From NCBI GenBank assembly GCA_041687575.1, contig JAWLBS010000016.1:1-34993 (forward strand): a stretch of DNA of 34,993 nt. The letters run 5' to 3'. The notes beneath the pieces are model-generated. The model did no database searches and was not told the origin of the DNA. It saw only the letters and a program-made list of their open reading frames with translations. Positions 25,076-32,614 of the stretch are shown here, one piece after another (position 1 is the stretch's first letter; every line of letters starts with the position of its first letter). Source of the stretch: JANYLN01 sp041687575. GTDB lineage: Bacteria; Planctomycetota; Phycisphaerae; UBA1845; JANYLN01. The position numbers and the translations under genes were made by a program.

Positions 25076-26476
25076 ATGTGTCCGACCGCTCTGCTCGTCC
25101 TGTCCATCACGGTTGTCGGTGTCGCCTGCGCTGCCCCTGACAGCCAGCCCGCCCCGGCCAGTCAACCTGACAGCGTGACCCGGACGGTGATCGCGCTGGA
25201 TATCCCGGGGCCGGATGATCAGGATTCCGCCGGCGGAATGCTTGTCGCCGACGTCACAGGCGACGGCAAACCGGATTTCCTGGTCACCGTGCGGGGGCAT
25301 CTGGCGGTCTATGGCAATGACGGCCGCAAACTCTGGATCGCCAAAACCGACATTGTCGTCGGCGGCCAGAGCGAGTCGCAGGGTCTGCCCGGTCATCACG
25401 GTCCCGGCGTGGCCGCCGGCGATGTCGACGGGGACGGACGGGTCGAGGTCGTCTACCTGACGAAAGACGGCACGCTTCACGTCGTCGACGGTGCGACGGG
25501 CAAGGCGAAGGCGACCGCCAGACCGCCGGTGCCCGAAGGCGCCGCCCGGTGGGAACAGGCGATGATCGCCGATTTTCGCGGACATGGCGATCGCGACATC
25601 CTGCTGCAGGCGACCAACGCCACAGGCTACCGCATGGGCAAGTACCTCGCGGCATATGCGATCGACGACCTGCTGGCCGGCAAGGGCCCGCTCTGGGCGA
25701 CCGACGAATTCCGCGCGTGCGCCCACAACGGTGCGCGGCTGGCGGACCTAAACGGTGATGGCCGGGACGAAGTGCTCGGGGCGGGCATCTTCTCGCACGA
25801 GGGCAAGCCGATGGTCATGCCCGCTGCGCACGACGGTCACATTGACAGCGTGTTTGTCGTCGACGTGCTGCCGGACCGCGAGGGCCTCGAGGTGGTGCTC
25901 CTGGAGGAAGGTCGCGGCGACAGCAACTGCGTGCAGCTGCTCGGGGCGGATAGGCCCATCTGGCGGGTGGACCATCGCCGGCACGAGCCGCAGAACGCTG
26001 CCGTCGGGCGGTTTCGCAAGGGCTCCGATGCGATGTACGTCTGGTGCCGCTCGCGCTACAACAAGCACCAGAAGCCGTTCGTGTTCGATGCGGCCGGCGA
26101 ACTCGTCAGCGAGTATGCGATGGACGACGTCGCCCCGGCCGGCTGGACCGACAGCGGCGTCGAGGTGATCCACACGATCGACTGGACGGGCGAGCGGCAC
26201 CAGCTGGCGTGTGCCAAGGAGCGGCACACCAGCGGGGACGTCGCCTTGTTCGAGCCAATCTTCGGCCGGTTCGTTCTGCGGATCCCGGAAAAGGCCGATC
26301 GCCTCTATGTGGCGGACGTCTTCGGCGACTGGCGAGAGGAAATCCTCGTGCTGGCTGGCAGCGAGCTGCACATCTACCAGAACAACGCGCCGAACCCCCG
26401 CCCGCGCGAGAAGCGGCTCTGGGATGACCGCAACTACCGGCGCCTCAAGCAGTGTCACAACTACTATTCACCGTAA
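25076..26476 (+). CDS. Secreted FG-GAP/VCBS propeller protein, PL11-like C-terminus
   Basis: This exported protein of 466 residues starts at ATG 25076 with AGGAGG seven bases upstream. The signal peptide is short (MCPTALLVLSITVVGVAC, then AAPDSQ); a lipobox is doubtful because a Gly occupies the -3 position. Repeats with calcium-type loops are visible: DVTGDGKPDFLVT, DVDGDGRVEVVYL, DLNGDGRDEVLGA. The end, YVADVFGDWREEILVLAGSE, then LHIYQNN and a final CHNYYSP, resembles the GDWREE...LRIY...NYYSP end of rhamnogalacturonan lyases of family PL11. It is shorter than PL11 enzymes (about 600 residues), so it may be a divergent lyase or a non-catalytic binder. Confidence 0.75.
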   Translation: MCPTALLVLSITVVGVACAAPDSQPAPASQPDSVTRTVIALDIPGPDDQDSAGGMLVADVTGDGKPDFLVTVRGHLAVYGNDGRKLWIAKTDIVVGGQSESQGLPGHHGPGVAAGDVDGDGRVEVVYLTKDGTLHVVDGATGKAKATARPPVPEGAARWEQAMIADFRGHGDRDILLQATNATGYRMGKYLAAYAIDDLLAGKGPLWATDEFRACAHNGARLADLNGDGRDEVLGAGIFSHEGKPMVMPAAHDGHIDSVFVVDVLPDREGLEVVLLEEGRGDSNCVQLLGADRPIWRVDHRRHEPQNAAVGRFRKGSDAMYVWCRSRYNKHQKPFVFDAAGELVSEYAMDDVAPAGWTDSGVEVIHTIDWTGERHQLACAKERHTSGDVALFEPIFGRFVLRIPEKADRLYVADVFGDWREEILVLAGSELHIYQNNAPNPRPREKRLWDDRNYRRLKQCHNYYSP

Positions 26477-26501
26477 GGCGATCCTGAACGAAGCGAGGAT
26501 C

Positions 26502-28325
26502 TCACGTCGGTGTCGTCCGGCTCGCCAGCGACGGCCGGACGGTCTTGAGCGCACCAGCCAGATCCGTGACCACATGGTCGGCGCCGGCGCTGGTCAGGTG
26601 GGGGCGGATCCTGGCTGCGTCAACAGCCTGGTTCCAGAACCCGACAATGATCCGCGTCTGGGGGAAACGCGCTCGCACCCGCTTGCACAGGTAGCGGGCC
26701 TTGGCCATCGCCTCGGGCGGCATGGCCGAGATGCACACGATCTTCGGGTTGATCGCCGCCATCCGGTCGAGCATCTCGCCGACCATCGCGTTGGCGGGCA
26801 GCATGCGGCTTGCGATGCCGGCATTCGTCAGGACCTGGGCGAGCATGCCGGCGACGATCTCGTCGCTCTCGTCCCGCGCCGGCAAACACAGCGCCTGCAG
26901 GTTCGCAGGAGGCGGTGTTTCGGCGGCGACCATCGGTTGCGGGTCGCCGACGCTCGTGCCGCTGAGCTCCTCCGCCCGGTCGGCCAACTCGGTCAGCAGC
27001 TCCCGCATGCCCCGCTGGACCGCGATCAGCCGGTCGTTGTCCAGCCGGCCGCGGTGGCGGTCCAGCTCCGCCAGGTGCAGCGCCGGCACCAGCAGATCGT
27101 CGTAGACCTCCATCAGCCCGTGGTCTTCCAGGCACTCTTCGGCGAGGTCTTCGGCCTCGTCCGGCCGCTCGGCCAGCAGCCGCTGGTACAGCCGCACCGG
27201 CGGGTCGAGCACCGGCCGATCCCCCAGCAGCACGTCCAGGAACGAGAGCGTCGGCACGTACTTGCCCGCCACCGCCAGGCAGACCGTCAGCGGCGTGGAC
27301 AGCAGCAGCCCGATCGGCCCCCACAGCCACGCCCAGAACACGGCCGCCACCAGCACCGCCAGCGGCGAAATGCCCGTGCTGCCGCCGTAGAGCAGCGGCT
27401 CGACGAAATTGCCGGAGACGAACTCCAGCGTGATGAACAGCCCCGCCACCGCCAGCGGCGGCCACCAGCTGTCCGGGAACACCGCCAGCGAAATGGTGAT
27501 CGGCAGCAGCGCCGAGACCCAGATCCCGATGTACGGAATGAACCGCAGCGCCCCCGACAGCAGCCCCCACAGGATGGCGTTCGGCAGGCCGATCAGCGAC
27601 AGCCCGATCGCCGTTGCCACGCCCAGCGAGGCGTTGACCGCTACCTGCATGAGCAGGTACCGGCTGATCCGCCGCGCGGCGTCATCCATGGCCTGGGTCG
27701 TCACATCCACCCGGTCCTCGCCGGCCAGGCGGATCAGCCGATCGCGCATGTCCTGACGCTGCACGAGGATGAAGATCACGAAAATCACCACGATCGCCGC
27801 GGTGGCAAGCGGCCCCAGAAGCGGCCCCAGCGCCTCGACGATCATCTCCAGCGGTGGTGTCGGGCCCTCAACGACCTGCACGGGCGTGGGCTGGACGTCG
27901 GCCGTGGGCGCCGTCGTCGTGGCGGGCGCTTTGCGTGTCAGGTCCTCGCTCAGCCGCTGGATATTCGCGGTGGCCTGGCCGAACCAGCTGCCCGCGCCCG
28001 CCTGCAGGGACTCGATCCGCTGCTCGATCGCGCTGCGATATTCGGGCAGCCGCTCGGCGAACTGCACCACCTGCCCCGCCACGACATACCCCAGCCCCGC
28101 CAGGATGGCGAAGACCAGCACGCTGACCAGCAGCACCGACGGCAGCCGCCACAGCCCCAGCCGCTCCAGCCGGCGGACCAGCGGCGCCAGAAGGAAGCTG
28201 AACAGCACCGCCAGCGCAAACGGGATCAGGACGGTCCGGGCGAGGTACAGGCCCGCCACAGCCACCACGATGGCCACAAGCGTCAATAGCTTTACGCCGG
28301 CCGATGTTGCTTCCGGTTTTGCCAT
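26502..28325 (-). CDS. AI-2E family (PerM-like) permease with C-terminal Rossmann-like domain
   Basis: This is a 607-residue protein from ATG 28325; a GTG two codons upstream is possible. Residues 10-75 hold the first membrane segments (LLTLVAIVVAVAGLYLARTV, ALAVLFSFLLAPLVRRLERL). A periplasmic or cytosolic linker rich in Ala/Thr/Pro follows (about 135-160), then further membrane segments and the family signature LRFIPYIGIWVSALLP and NFVEPLLYGGSTGISPLAVL. From about residue 490 a soluble domain resembles B12-binding-like Rossmann folds (LCLPARDESDEIVAGMLAQVL, NPKIVCISAMPPEAM, TRIIVGFW) but lacks the cobalamin DxHxxG. PerM-family proteins export small molecules; the substrate is unknown. It converges with the upstream-oriented propeller gene, 25 bases apart. 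Confidence 0.88.
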   Translation of the reverse strand: MAKPEATSAGVKLLTLVAIVVAVAGLYLARTVLIPFALAVLFSFLLAPLVRRLERLGLWRLPSVLLVSVLVFAILAGLGYVVAGQVVQFAERLPEYRSAIEQRIESLQAGAGSWFGQATANIQRLSEDLTRKAPATTTAPTADVQPTPVQVVEGPTPPLEMIVEALGPLLGPLATAAIVVIFVIFILVQRQDMRDRLIRLAGEDRVDVTTQAMDDAARRISRYLLMQVAVNASLGVATAIGLSLIGLPNAILWGLLSGALRFIPYIGIWVSALLPITISLAVFPDSWWPPLAVAGLFITLEFVSGNFVEPLLYGGSTGISPLAVLVAAVFWAWLWGPIGLLLSTPLTVCLAVAGKYVPTLSFLDVLLGDRPVLDPPVRLYQRLLAERPDEAEDLAEECLEDHGLMEVYDDLLVPALHLAELDRHRGRLDNDRLIAVQRGMRELLTELADRAEELSGTSVGDPQPMVAAETPPPANLQALCLPARDESDEIVAGMLAQVLTNAGIASRMLPANAMVGEMLDRMAAINPKIVCISAMPPEAMAKARYLCKRVRARFPQTRIIVGFWNQAVDAARIRPHLTSAGADHVVTDLAGALKTVRPSLASRTTPT

Positions 28326-28783
28326 GTGCACGACCCGGCAGAAACGCCCACCGCGGGGTTTACTGCCTGTCTATTGTAGTCGGTGTCCGCAGCGGACGCC
28401 GATCGCGGCGGGAGGGAGTCTGGCCCGCGATCCGGGGCCGGGAAATCCCCCAGATGCGCGACCAAAGTGCGAGGATGGCGCCTGCCCGCCGCATGGATCT
28501 GTCGACGGGCCGCACCGAATGCAGGCCGGCGGCGGGGCGGCGGGATCCTCGACGGGCGGGGCGGCGACGCAACCCGGTGGCCGGCAATACGGCCTTGCCG
28601 GCGCCGGGCGGCGGGGACCGTTTGCCGGGGGTGTGGCGGCAACGGCCCCTGGCCGGCGGGGGGGATGCACGGCAGGTTTGTTACAAATCGCACGGATTCG
28701 CCTTGTGCCCGAAGCGGGGAATAAGCTTGGTTGGTGTAGGAGTTACAGACCGAATGATTGTTGCTTCTAAGCAGGAGATAACC
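28326..28783. other. Divergent intergenic region, no gene seen
   Basis: These 458 bases separate the AI-2E gene and the PRC-barrel gene, which diverge. They are extremely GC-rich from about 28480 to 28670. A short palindrome TTTGTTACAAA (28677-28687) could be an operator for the PRC-barrel gene, but no promoter boxes are convincing. Confidence 0.4.
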
Positions 28784-29188
28784 GTGGCTCACAACAGATA
28801 CACCAACGTGATTTCGGTGTCGACCTTGATCGGCGACCCCGTATACAACTCATCGGGCGAAAAGCTCGGCTCGATCGAGGAGATCGTGCTGGATCTTTCC
28901 AGCGGCCGCGTGGCCTACGCGGTGTTATCGTTCGGCGGCATCCTGGGGATCGGGGACAAGCTCTTTGCGATCCCGTACAATTCGCTGCACGTCGACCTGG
29001 AAAACAGGCAGGTCATCTTCGACGTCGCCAAAGAGACGCTGGAGAGGGCCCCGGGTTTCGACAAGAACAACTGGCCGGACTTCGCCAACCGCGAGTGGGA
29101 GACGCAGGTCCATGGCTTCTACGGCCAGAGGCCCTACTGGGAAGCGACGGAAGTCGACGTGGAGCGCCGCCACGTGAGCGAACGGTAG
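28784..29188 (+). CDS. PRC-barrel domain protein
   Basis: This protein of 134 residues starts at GTG 28784, which lies six bases after AGGAG; longer in-frame starts upstream lack a ribosome site. Residues about 8-80 form a PRC-barrel: VSTLIGDPVYNSSGEKLGSI, EEIVLDLSSGRVAYAVLSFG and KLFAIPYNSLHVD. The barrel is a small beta-domain known from photosynthetic reaction centre subunit H and RimM; stand-alone forms are common in stress-related soil and sediment bacteria. A tail with WETQVHGFYGQRPYW is typical of this group. No catalytic function is expected; it may bind lipid, RNA or protein. A bidirectional terminator lies downstream. Confidence 0.85.
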   Translation: MAHNRYTNVISVSTLIGDPVYNSSGEKLGSIEEIVLDLSSGRVAYAVLSFGGILGIGDKLFAIPYNSLHVDLENRQVIFDVAKETLERAPGFDKNNWPDFANREWETQVHGFYGQRPYWEATEVDVERRHVSER

Positions 29189-29218
29189 GCAGCCGGACGC
29201 GGCCGATACTCATAACGA

Positions 29219-29270
29219 GCGTCCCGCGCAGCGCGAAGCAAGCAGTCTCGCGCCGCGCGGGACGCTTTGT
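29219..29270. terminator. Bidirectional terminator between convergent genes
   Basis: An 11-base-pair stem (GCGTCCCGCGC at 29219-29229 with GCGCGGGACGC at 29255-29265) encloses a nested GCGCGA/TCGCGC pair and is followed by TTTGT. It sits between the PRC-barrel gene (plus) and the 92-residue gene (minus). Confidence 0.75.
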
Positions 29271-29548
29271 TACTTCCCCGAATGCCTCAACCAGTCCTCG
29301 ATGTTCTTCGCCAGAATCTCCGGACTGCGCTTCTCCAGGATGTGCTGCTGAACATCGCCGGGGATCTTCATGTTGTCCATCGCCTTGGCGACGCGGTCCC
29401 AGAGCTGGTCGAGTTTCTTTGTTTTCCCCTCCGCCAGGTAGATCTCCGTCGCCAGCTCCTGGAGCCTGGTCAGCATGATCGTGTCGAGATTGTCGTAGTA
29501 GCGCTCGATGATCTTCTTCTGGTGCCTGCTGTAGTCCTGTCTGGCCAT
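29270..29548 (-). CDS. Conserved hypothetical 92-residue helical protein
   Basis: This gene predicts a 92-residue, highly charged helical protein from ATG 29548 (MARQDYSRHQKKIIERYYDN). It contains LDTIMLTRLQELATEIYLAE, then KTKKLDQLWDRVAKAMDNMK, a PGDVQQHILEKRSPEILAKN stretch and a final tryptophan segment IEDWLRHSG. No signal peptide or membrane segment is present. The arrangement of long amphipathic helices suggests a small cytosolic dimer or a binding protein. I recall similar proteins annotated as hypothetical in planctomycetes but cannot name a family. The ribosome site is weak (GGGGACC). It is followed by a bidirectional terminator. Confidence 0.7.
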   Translation of the reverse strand: MARQDYSRHQKKIIERYYDNLDTIMLTRLQELATEIYLAEGKTKKLDQLWDRVAKAMDNMKIPGDVQQHILEKRSPEILAKNIEDWLRHSGK

Positions 29549-29769
29549 GGTCGGTCCCCGGTCCCCACTTGTCTCGTCTTTCCCCGGCGCGCTCACGCCA
29601 GTCCCCCCATTATCGGCGCGACCCGACGCCCGGCAAGAATCTTCCCCGCGCGGCGGCCCGACCCATAGGGGTTGCGCCCGCCGGACGCCTCGCCCGCCCG
29701 CGGCCGCTCCAGAGGATGTCCCGCCACTTGCGCAGCTGATCGTCGGCATCGACACCAACGCAGACCACG

Positions 29770-29942
29770 ACGGCGGTCCTCGACGGCGGCGTCGATGGCC
29801 TCGACCGGGCCGATGCGACGGTTGACCTCCCGCAGGGCGGGCAGTCCGGTGTCGCTGGTCAGGATGCCCCGTCCAAGTCGGCCTGGATCTTCGGGCGTGT
29901 GAGGCTGGCACACAGCAGCGGCCGTATGGTACAGTCTGTCAC
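29770..29942 (-). pseudogene. IS1380-type transposase N-terminal remnant, frameshifted
   Basis: From a GTG at 29942 the minus strand reads CTIRPLLCASLTRPKIQADL and then DG, before the frame breaks at a four-base G run (plus strand CCCC 29867-29870). Adding one G restores G-I-L-TSDTGLPALREVNRR, then IGPVEAIDAAVEDRR. This is the N-terminal pattern of IS1380 transposases (F/LDGG.LTSDAGLLALREVDRRLGL). The DDE core is absent. The flanking 29549-29769 and 29943-30147 contain no other gene that I can support. Confidence 0.65.
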
Positions 29943-30147
29943 GCGACCGGCCTTGCTGTTGCGCTGAGGAACCTTCGGTAGGTCTTCTTTGCCCGACAGT
30001 AAGGCTTTCGCGCCATAGGCGCTCTGAAAGAACAGATGGAATATCCGGGCCAGCCATGTACGTGCTCCGGTCCGGCGCCGCCAGGCCATCGGAGACGATC
30101 ATGGTGTGGGATACGACGCGACGGATCAGCAAGCGGGAGAGTCAGGT

Positions 30148-31083
30148 ATGATGTGGTGGGAAGCACTGATCCTGGGCATGATCCAAGGCCTGACGGAGTT
30201 CTTCCCCGTCTCCAGTTCCGGTCACCTGGTCATGGGGTCGCATGCGCTGGGGCTGCGACTGCCAGGCATCGTGTTCGAAGTCGCCGTACACGTCGCCACG
30301 CTTGCTTCGGTGCTGATCGTCTACCGGCAGCGAATCCGTTCTCTGCTGCTTGGCTTGCTCGGTCGCCCCGACGGGGATGAAAACAGCCTTTCATACGCAG
30401 TCCGACTCGTACTGGCCAGCCTGCCGGCGGCGCTGGTCGGCTTTCTGTTCAAGGATTGGTTCGAGGCTCTCTTCGATGATCCAGCCCTCTCTGCCACGAT
30501 GGTCATGGTTAGCGGCTGCGCCGTCTGGTCCATACGGTGGGCACGCAAGCGCCGCACCCGGATCACCCCGCTGGAATTACTGCCGATTGGTGCGACGGCA
30601 ACGATCGCGCTGCTTGCGGGCACCCTGATCCCATTCCTGATCGTGATGGGCATTATGGCGATCCTCTTCGGCGTCGCGCGCGCCACCACGTCACGCGAAT
30701 GGCATGCGCAGCCCACGTGGAGCGGCGCACTGCTCATGGGCATCGCCCAGGCAGCCGCCATCCTGCCGGGAATTACCCGCTCCGGCTCCACCGTGCTGAC
30801 CGGAACGTGGCGACGCATCGATGCAGTCGCGGCCGCGGAGTTCTCATTCATGATGTCCATCATCGCGATTTCGGCCGCCGGGTTGCTCATGGTCCCTGAC
30901 GCCATGGAAGCCGGCGAGGCGATCGGCCTCGGCCCGCTGCTGGTCGGTTGCGTGGCCGCATTGGTCAGCGGCGTCCTGGCCATCCGCTTCTTCCTGGCGA
31001 TGCTCCGCCGTCAGAGTTTCCACCTCTTCGCTTACTACTGCTGGGTGATAGGCGGGCTGTTCCTGCTTGCGATGCGGTGGTAA
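30148..31083 (+). CDS. uppP: Undecaprenyl-diphosphatase UppP (BacA)
   Basis: UppP removes a phosphate from undecaprenyl diphosphate to regenerate the lipid carrier for peptidoglycan and other polymers; it is an inner-membrane enzyme and its overexpression gives bacitracin resistance. The 311-residue protein starts at ATG 30148 (or 30151), after GGGAGAGTCAGG. The first motif is GLTEFFPVSSSGHLV near residues 14-28 (the family has E-FLPVSSSGH). The second motif PGITRSGST, near 208-216, is intact. Several hydrophobic segments fit the 8-helix topology. It is longer than the usual 270 residues because of a charged stretch WARKRRTRITP. Repeat and intron debris follow. Confidence 0.92.
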   Translation: MMWWEALILGMIQGLTEFFPVSSSGHLVMGSHALGLRLPGIVFEVAVHVATLASVLIVYRQRIRSLLLGLLGRPDGDENSLSYAVRLVLASLPAALVGFLFKDWFEALFDDPALSATMVMVSGCAVWSIRWARKRRTRITPLELLPIGATATIALLAGTLIPFLIVMGIMAILFGVARATTSREWHAQPTWSGALLMGIAQAAAILPGITRSGSTVLTGTWRRIDAVAAAEFSFMMSIIAISAAGLLMVPDAMEAGEAIGLGPLLVGCVAALVSGVLAIRFFLAMLRRQSFHLFAYYCWVIGGLFLLAMRW

Positions 31084-31093
31084 TCTCCACACC

Positions 31094-31154
31094 GGTGTCC
31101 AATCGCCCCGGCTGCGGAACCTGTTCCGTAAAGTCGCTGAAGGTAAACAGTTAC
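31094..31154 (-). repeat. 60-bp dispersed repeat, copy A
   Basis: Read on the minus strand this begins GTAACTGTTTACCTTCAGCG and continues with TTTACGGAACAGGTTCCGCA to GGCGATTGG. A second copy in the opposite orientation is at 34895-34956, with an insertion of about five bases (GACGAC region) and scattered differences. Confidence 0.8.
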
Positions 31155-31239
31155 TTGACGACGACCTGGCTGGGGCTGGTGCGGTTGCCCCGGCTGACGC
31201 GGAGCTTCCCGTGGGTGAACGCGTGAATCTCCTGTCCGA

Positions 31240-31272
31240 GAGCCAGATGCGGGAGAACCGCACGCCCGGTTC
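31240..31272 (+). ncRNA. Group II intron domain V remnant
   Basis: The 33 bases start GAGCCAGATGCGGGAGAACC and end CGCACGCCCGGTTC. They fold into the domain V shape: the proximal helix GAGCC/GGTTC, the distal helix TGCGG/CCGCA with a GAGAA loop, and a two-base bulge. The catalytic AGC triad is at 31241-31243. GATGAGCGGGCGATGG follows as expected for domain VI. Only 157 bases separate it from the uppP stop, so the reverse transcriptase gene is missing and the intron is a 3' relic. Confidence 0.65.
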
Positions 31273-31458
31273 GATGAGCGGGCGATGGAAACGGAGTCAT
31301 GGCAGGGACATTCAGGCCCCGGCAACCTTCCAGCCGGTTCGGGCGATTTTGGGGAGTACAGGGCCAGTTTGCCCTGCGGCCGGACCATTCGCCGTGATGC
31401 ATGCCTCTTTGCATATAGTCGTGTGGCACCGCAATGCAGGCCCGACGGATATTGCCAG

Positions 31459-31487
31459 TTGACAACGCCGAAACTTTTCGATAATAC
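31459..31487 (+). promoter_or_regulatory. Candidate promoter of the PEP-CTERM gene
   Basis: A perfect TTGACA (31459-31464) is followed after 17 bases by TAATAC (31482-31487), about 85 bases before the ATG. The remaining bases of the 489-base gap hold the repeat and intron remnant and no gene. Confidence 0.6.
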
Positions 31488-31572
31488 TGGAATATAGCGT
31501 GGCCCATGGGGTTCGGCCGATGGGCTGCATCACGATCAAGGCGGTTCTGCCGGGATCTACAGGGAGGCGATC

Positions 31573-32397
31573 ATGAAGAGCTGTTCACCGATTCGAACGG
31601 GTATCCATGCCTTGGTTTCAGTGGCCGTCATCTGCGTGTGCGCCTGCACAGCCAGTGCCGGCTATTTCAGCAGCGGCAACGTGATCGGCTCGCCGCTGCC
31701 CGGCGAGGCGAACCTCTACGGCGACGCCACCTGGCATGACCGGGCCTTCTGGCTGACGCACAACGGGCAGTTCCAGGAGGGCTCGGTCATCCTGGACGAC
31801 CTGGATCCGGGGCTCCCGGTCGCCTCGTTCTGGATGGATGTGATGCTGTACATCGGCAACGGCGACACGATGGGCGGCGATGGCCTGAGCTTCTGCTTCG
31901 GCGACCTGCCGGCGGCCGGCTTCGGGGAGAAGGGGGCCGGCTCGGGCCTGTGCGTCATGCTCGATACCTTCGAAAACTGGGACGATCCGGATGATCATTA
32001 CAGCCGCATCCGGGTCACGTACGGGGGCGTTTTCGTCGCCGAGAGCGATTGGATCGACCTGCGGCCGATGATCTCGGAATACGTCTGGAACGATGAGTAC
32101 GGATACGAGGAGCTGATCCACGAGCCTCAATGGTTCCCGCTGGCGGTAGGCGTCGATGAGACCGGCGAGGTGCTCGTGCTGGGCCCGGGCCTCTACGCGG
32201 AGGTCCTGGGCCAGATCGACGACTGGAACCCGCAGCCGGGCTGGCAGTTCGGCCTGGGCGCCCGTTCCGGCTGGTACACCGATATCCATGGGGTCTGGGA
32301 CCTGACGATCGAGACCGTCCCGGTGCCCGAGCCGGCTTCGATGGTCCTGCTGGCCGCAGGCGGCCTGGCGCTGATCCGCCGCCGTCGGACGGCCTGA
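31573..32397 (+). CDS. PEP-CTERM protein with L-type lectin-like domain
   Basis: This is a 274-residue exported protein. ATG 31573 follows GGGAGG. A signal peptide (ALVSVAVICVCACTASAG) ends near residue 30. The central part has legume-lectin-like motifs: GGDGLSFCFGDLP, then GEKGAGSGLCVMLDTFENW, where the D-x-F-x-N pattern marks sugar/calcium-binding bacterial lectins. The C-terminus is a PEP-CTERM sorting signal: VPEPASMVLLAAGGLALI followed by RRRRTA, implying recognition by an exosortase and cell-surface delivery. No exosortase gene is in the window. A role in carbohydrate binding at the surface is inferred. It is flanked by a consensus promoter upstream and a hairpin repeat downstream. Confidence 0.88.
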   Translation: MKSCSPIRTGIHALVSVAVICVCACTASAGYFSSGNVIGSPLPGEANLYGDATWHDRAFWLTHNGQFQEGSVILDDLDPGLPVASFWMDVMLYIGNGDTMGGDGLSFCFGDLPAAGFGEKGAGSGLCVMLDTFENWDDPDDHYSRIRVTYGGVFVAESDWIDLRPMISEYVWNDEYGYEELIHEPQWFPLAVGVDETGEVLVLGPGLYAEVLGQIDDWNPQPGWQFGLGARSGWYTDIHGVWDLTIETVPVPEPASMVLLAAGGLALIRRRRTA

Positions 32398-32539
32398 CGC
32401 AGGTCTGAACGGTTGATTCACTGGCAGGGCGATCCCGGCCGCCGCCGCGCGAGCGTGCGCCTGGCAAAGGCGGGCTCCCCGCCCACACGCGCGCACGTGC
32501 CGGGCGCGCCCGCCTCGCCGGCCCCGCGAGTAATTGGAA

Positions 32540-32577
32540 TAACCAGGGACACCCACGGTGACCGTCCCTGGTTACCC
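32540..32577. repeat. Hairpin repeat GGTGACCGTCCCTGG
   Basis: Perfect 11-base arms TAACCAGGGAC (32540-32550) and GTCCCTGGTTA (32564-32574) could form a hairpin between two convergent genes and may double as a terminator. The arm sequence GGTGACCGTCCCTGGTTACC (32558-32577) has a close relative at 34861-34880. Confidence 0.7.
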
Positions 32578-32614
32578 GGCCCCCCCCTTCCTTCCTGCGA
32601 ACTGTGCCTCGGAC

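Noticed and set aside
26477..26501. Hairpin GATCCT-AGGATC between the convergent propeller and AI-2E genes
   Set aside because: The stem has only six pairs and no T-run, so it is not a convincing terminator.
29660..29770. Third-frame peptide VVVCVGVDADDQLRKWRDIL downstream of the IS1380 remnant
   Set aside because: It reads protein-like but matches nothing I can name, and has no start or ribosome site, so it was not annotated.
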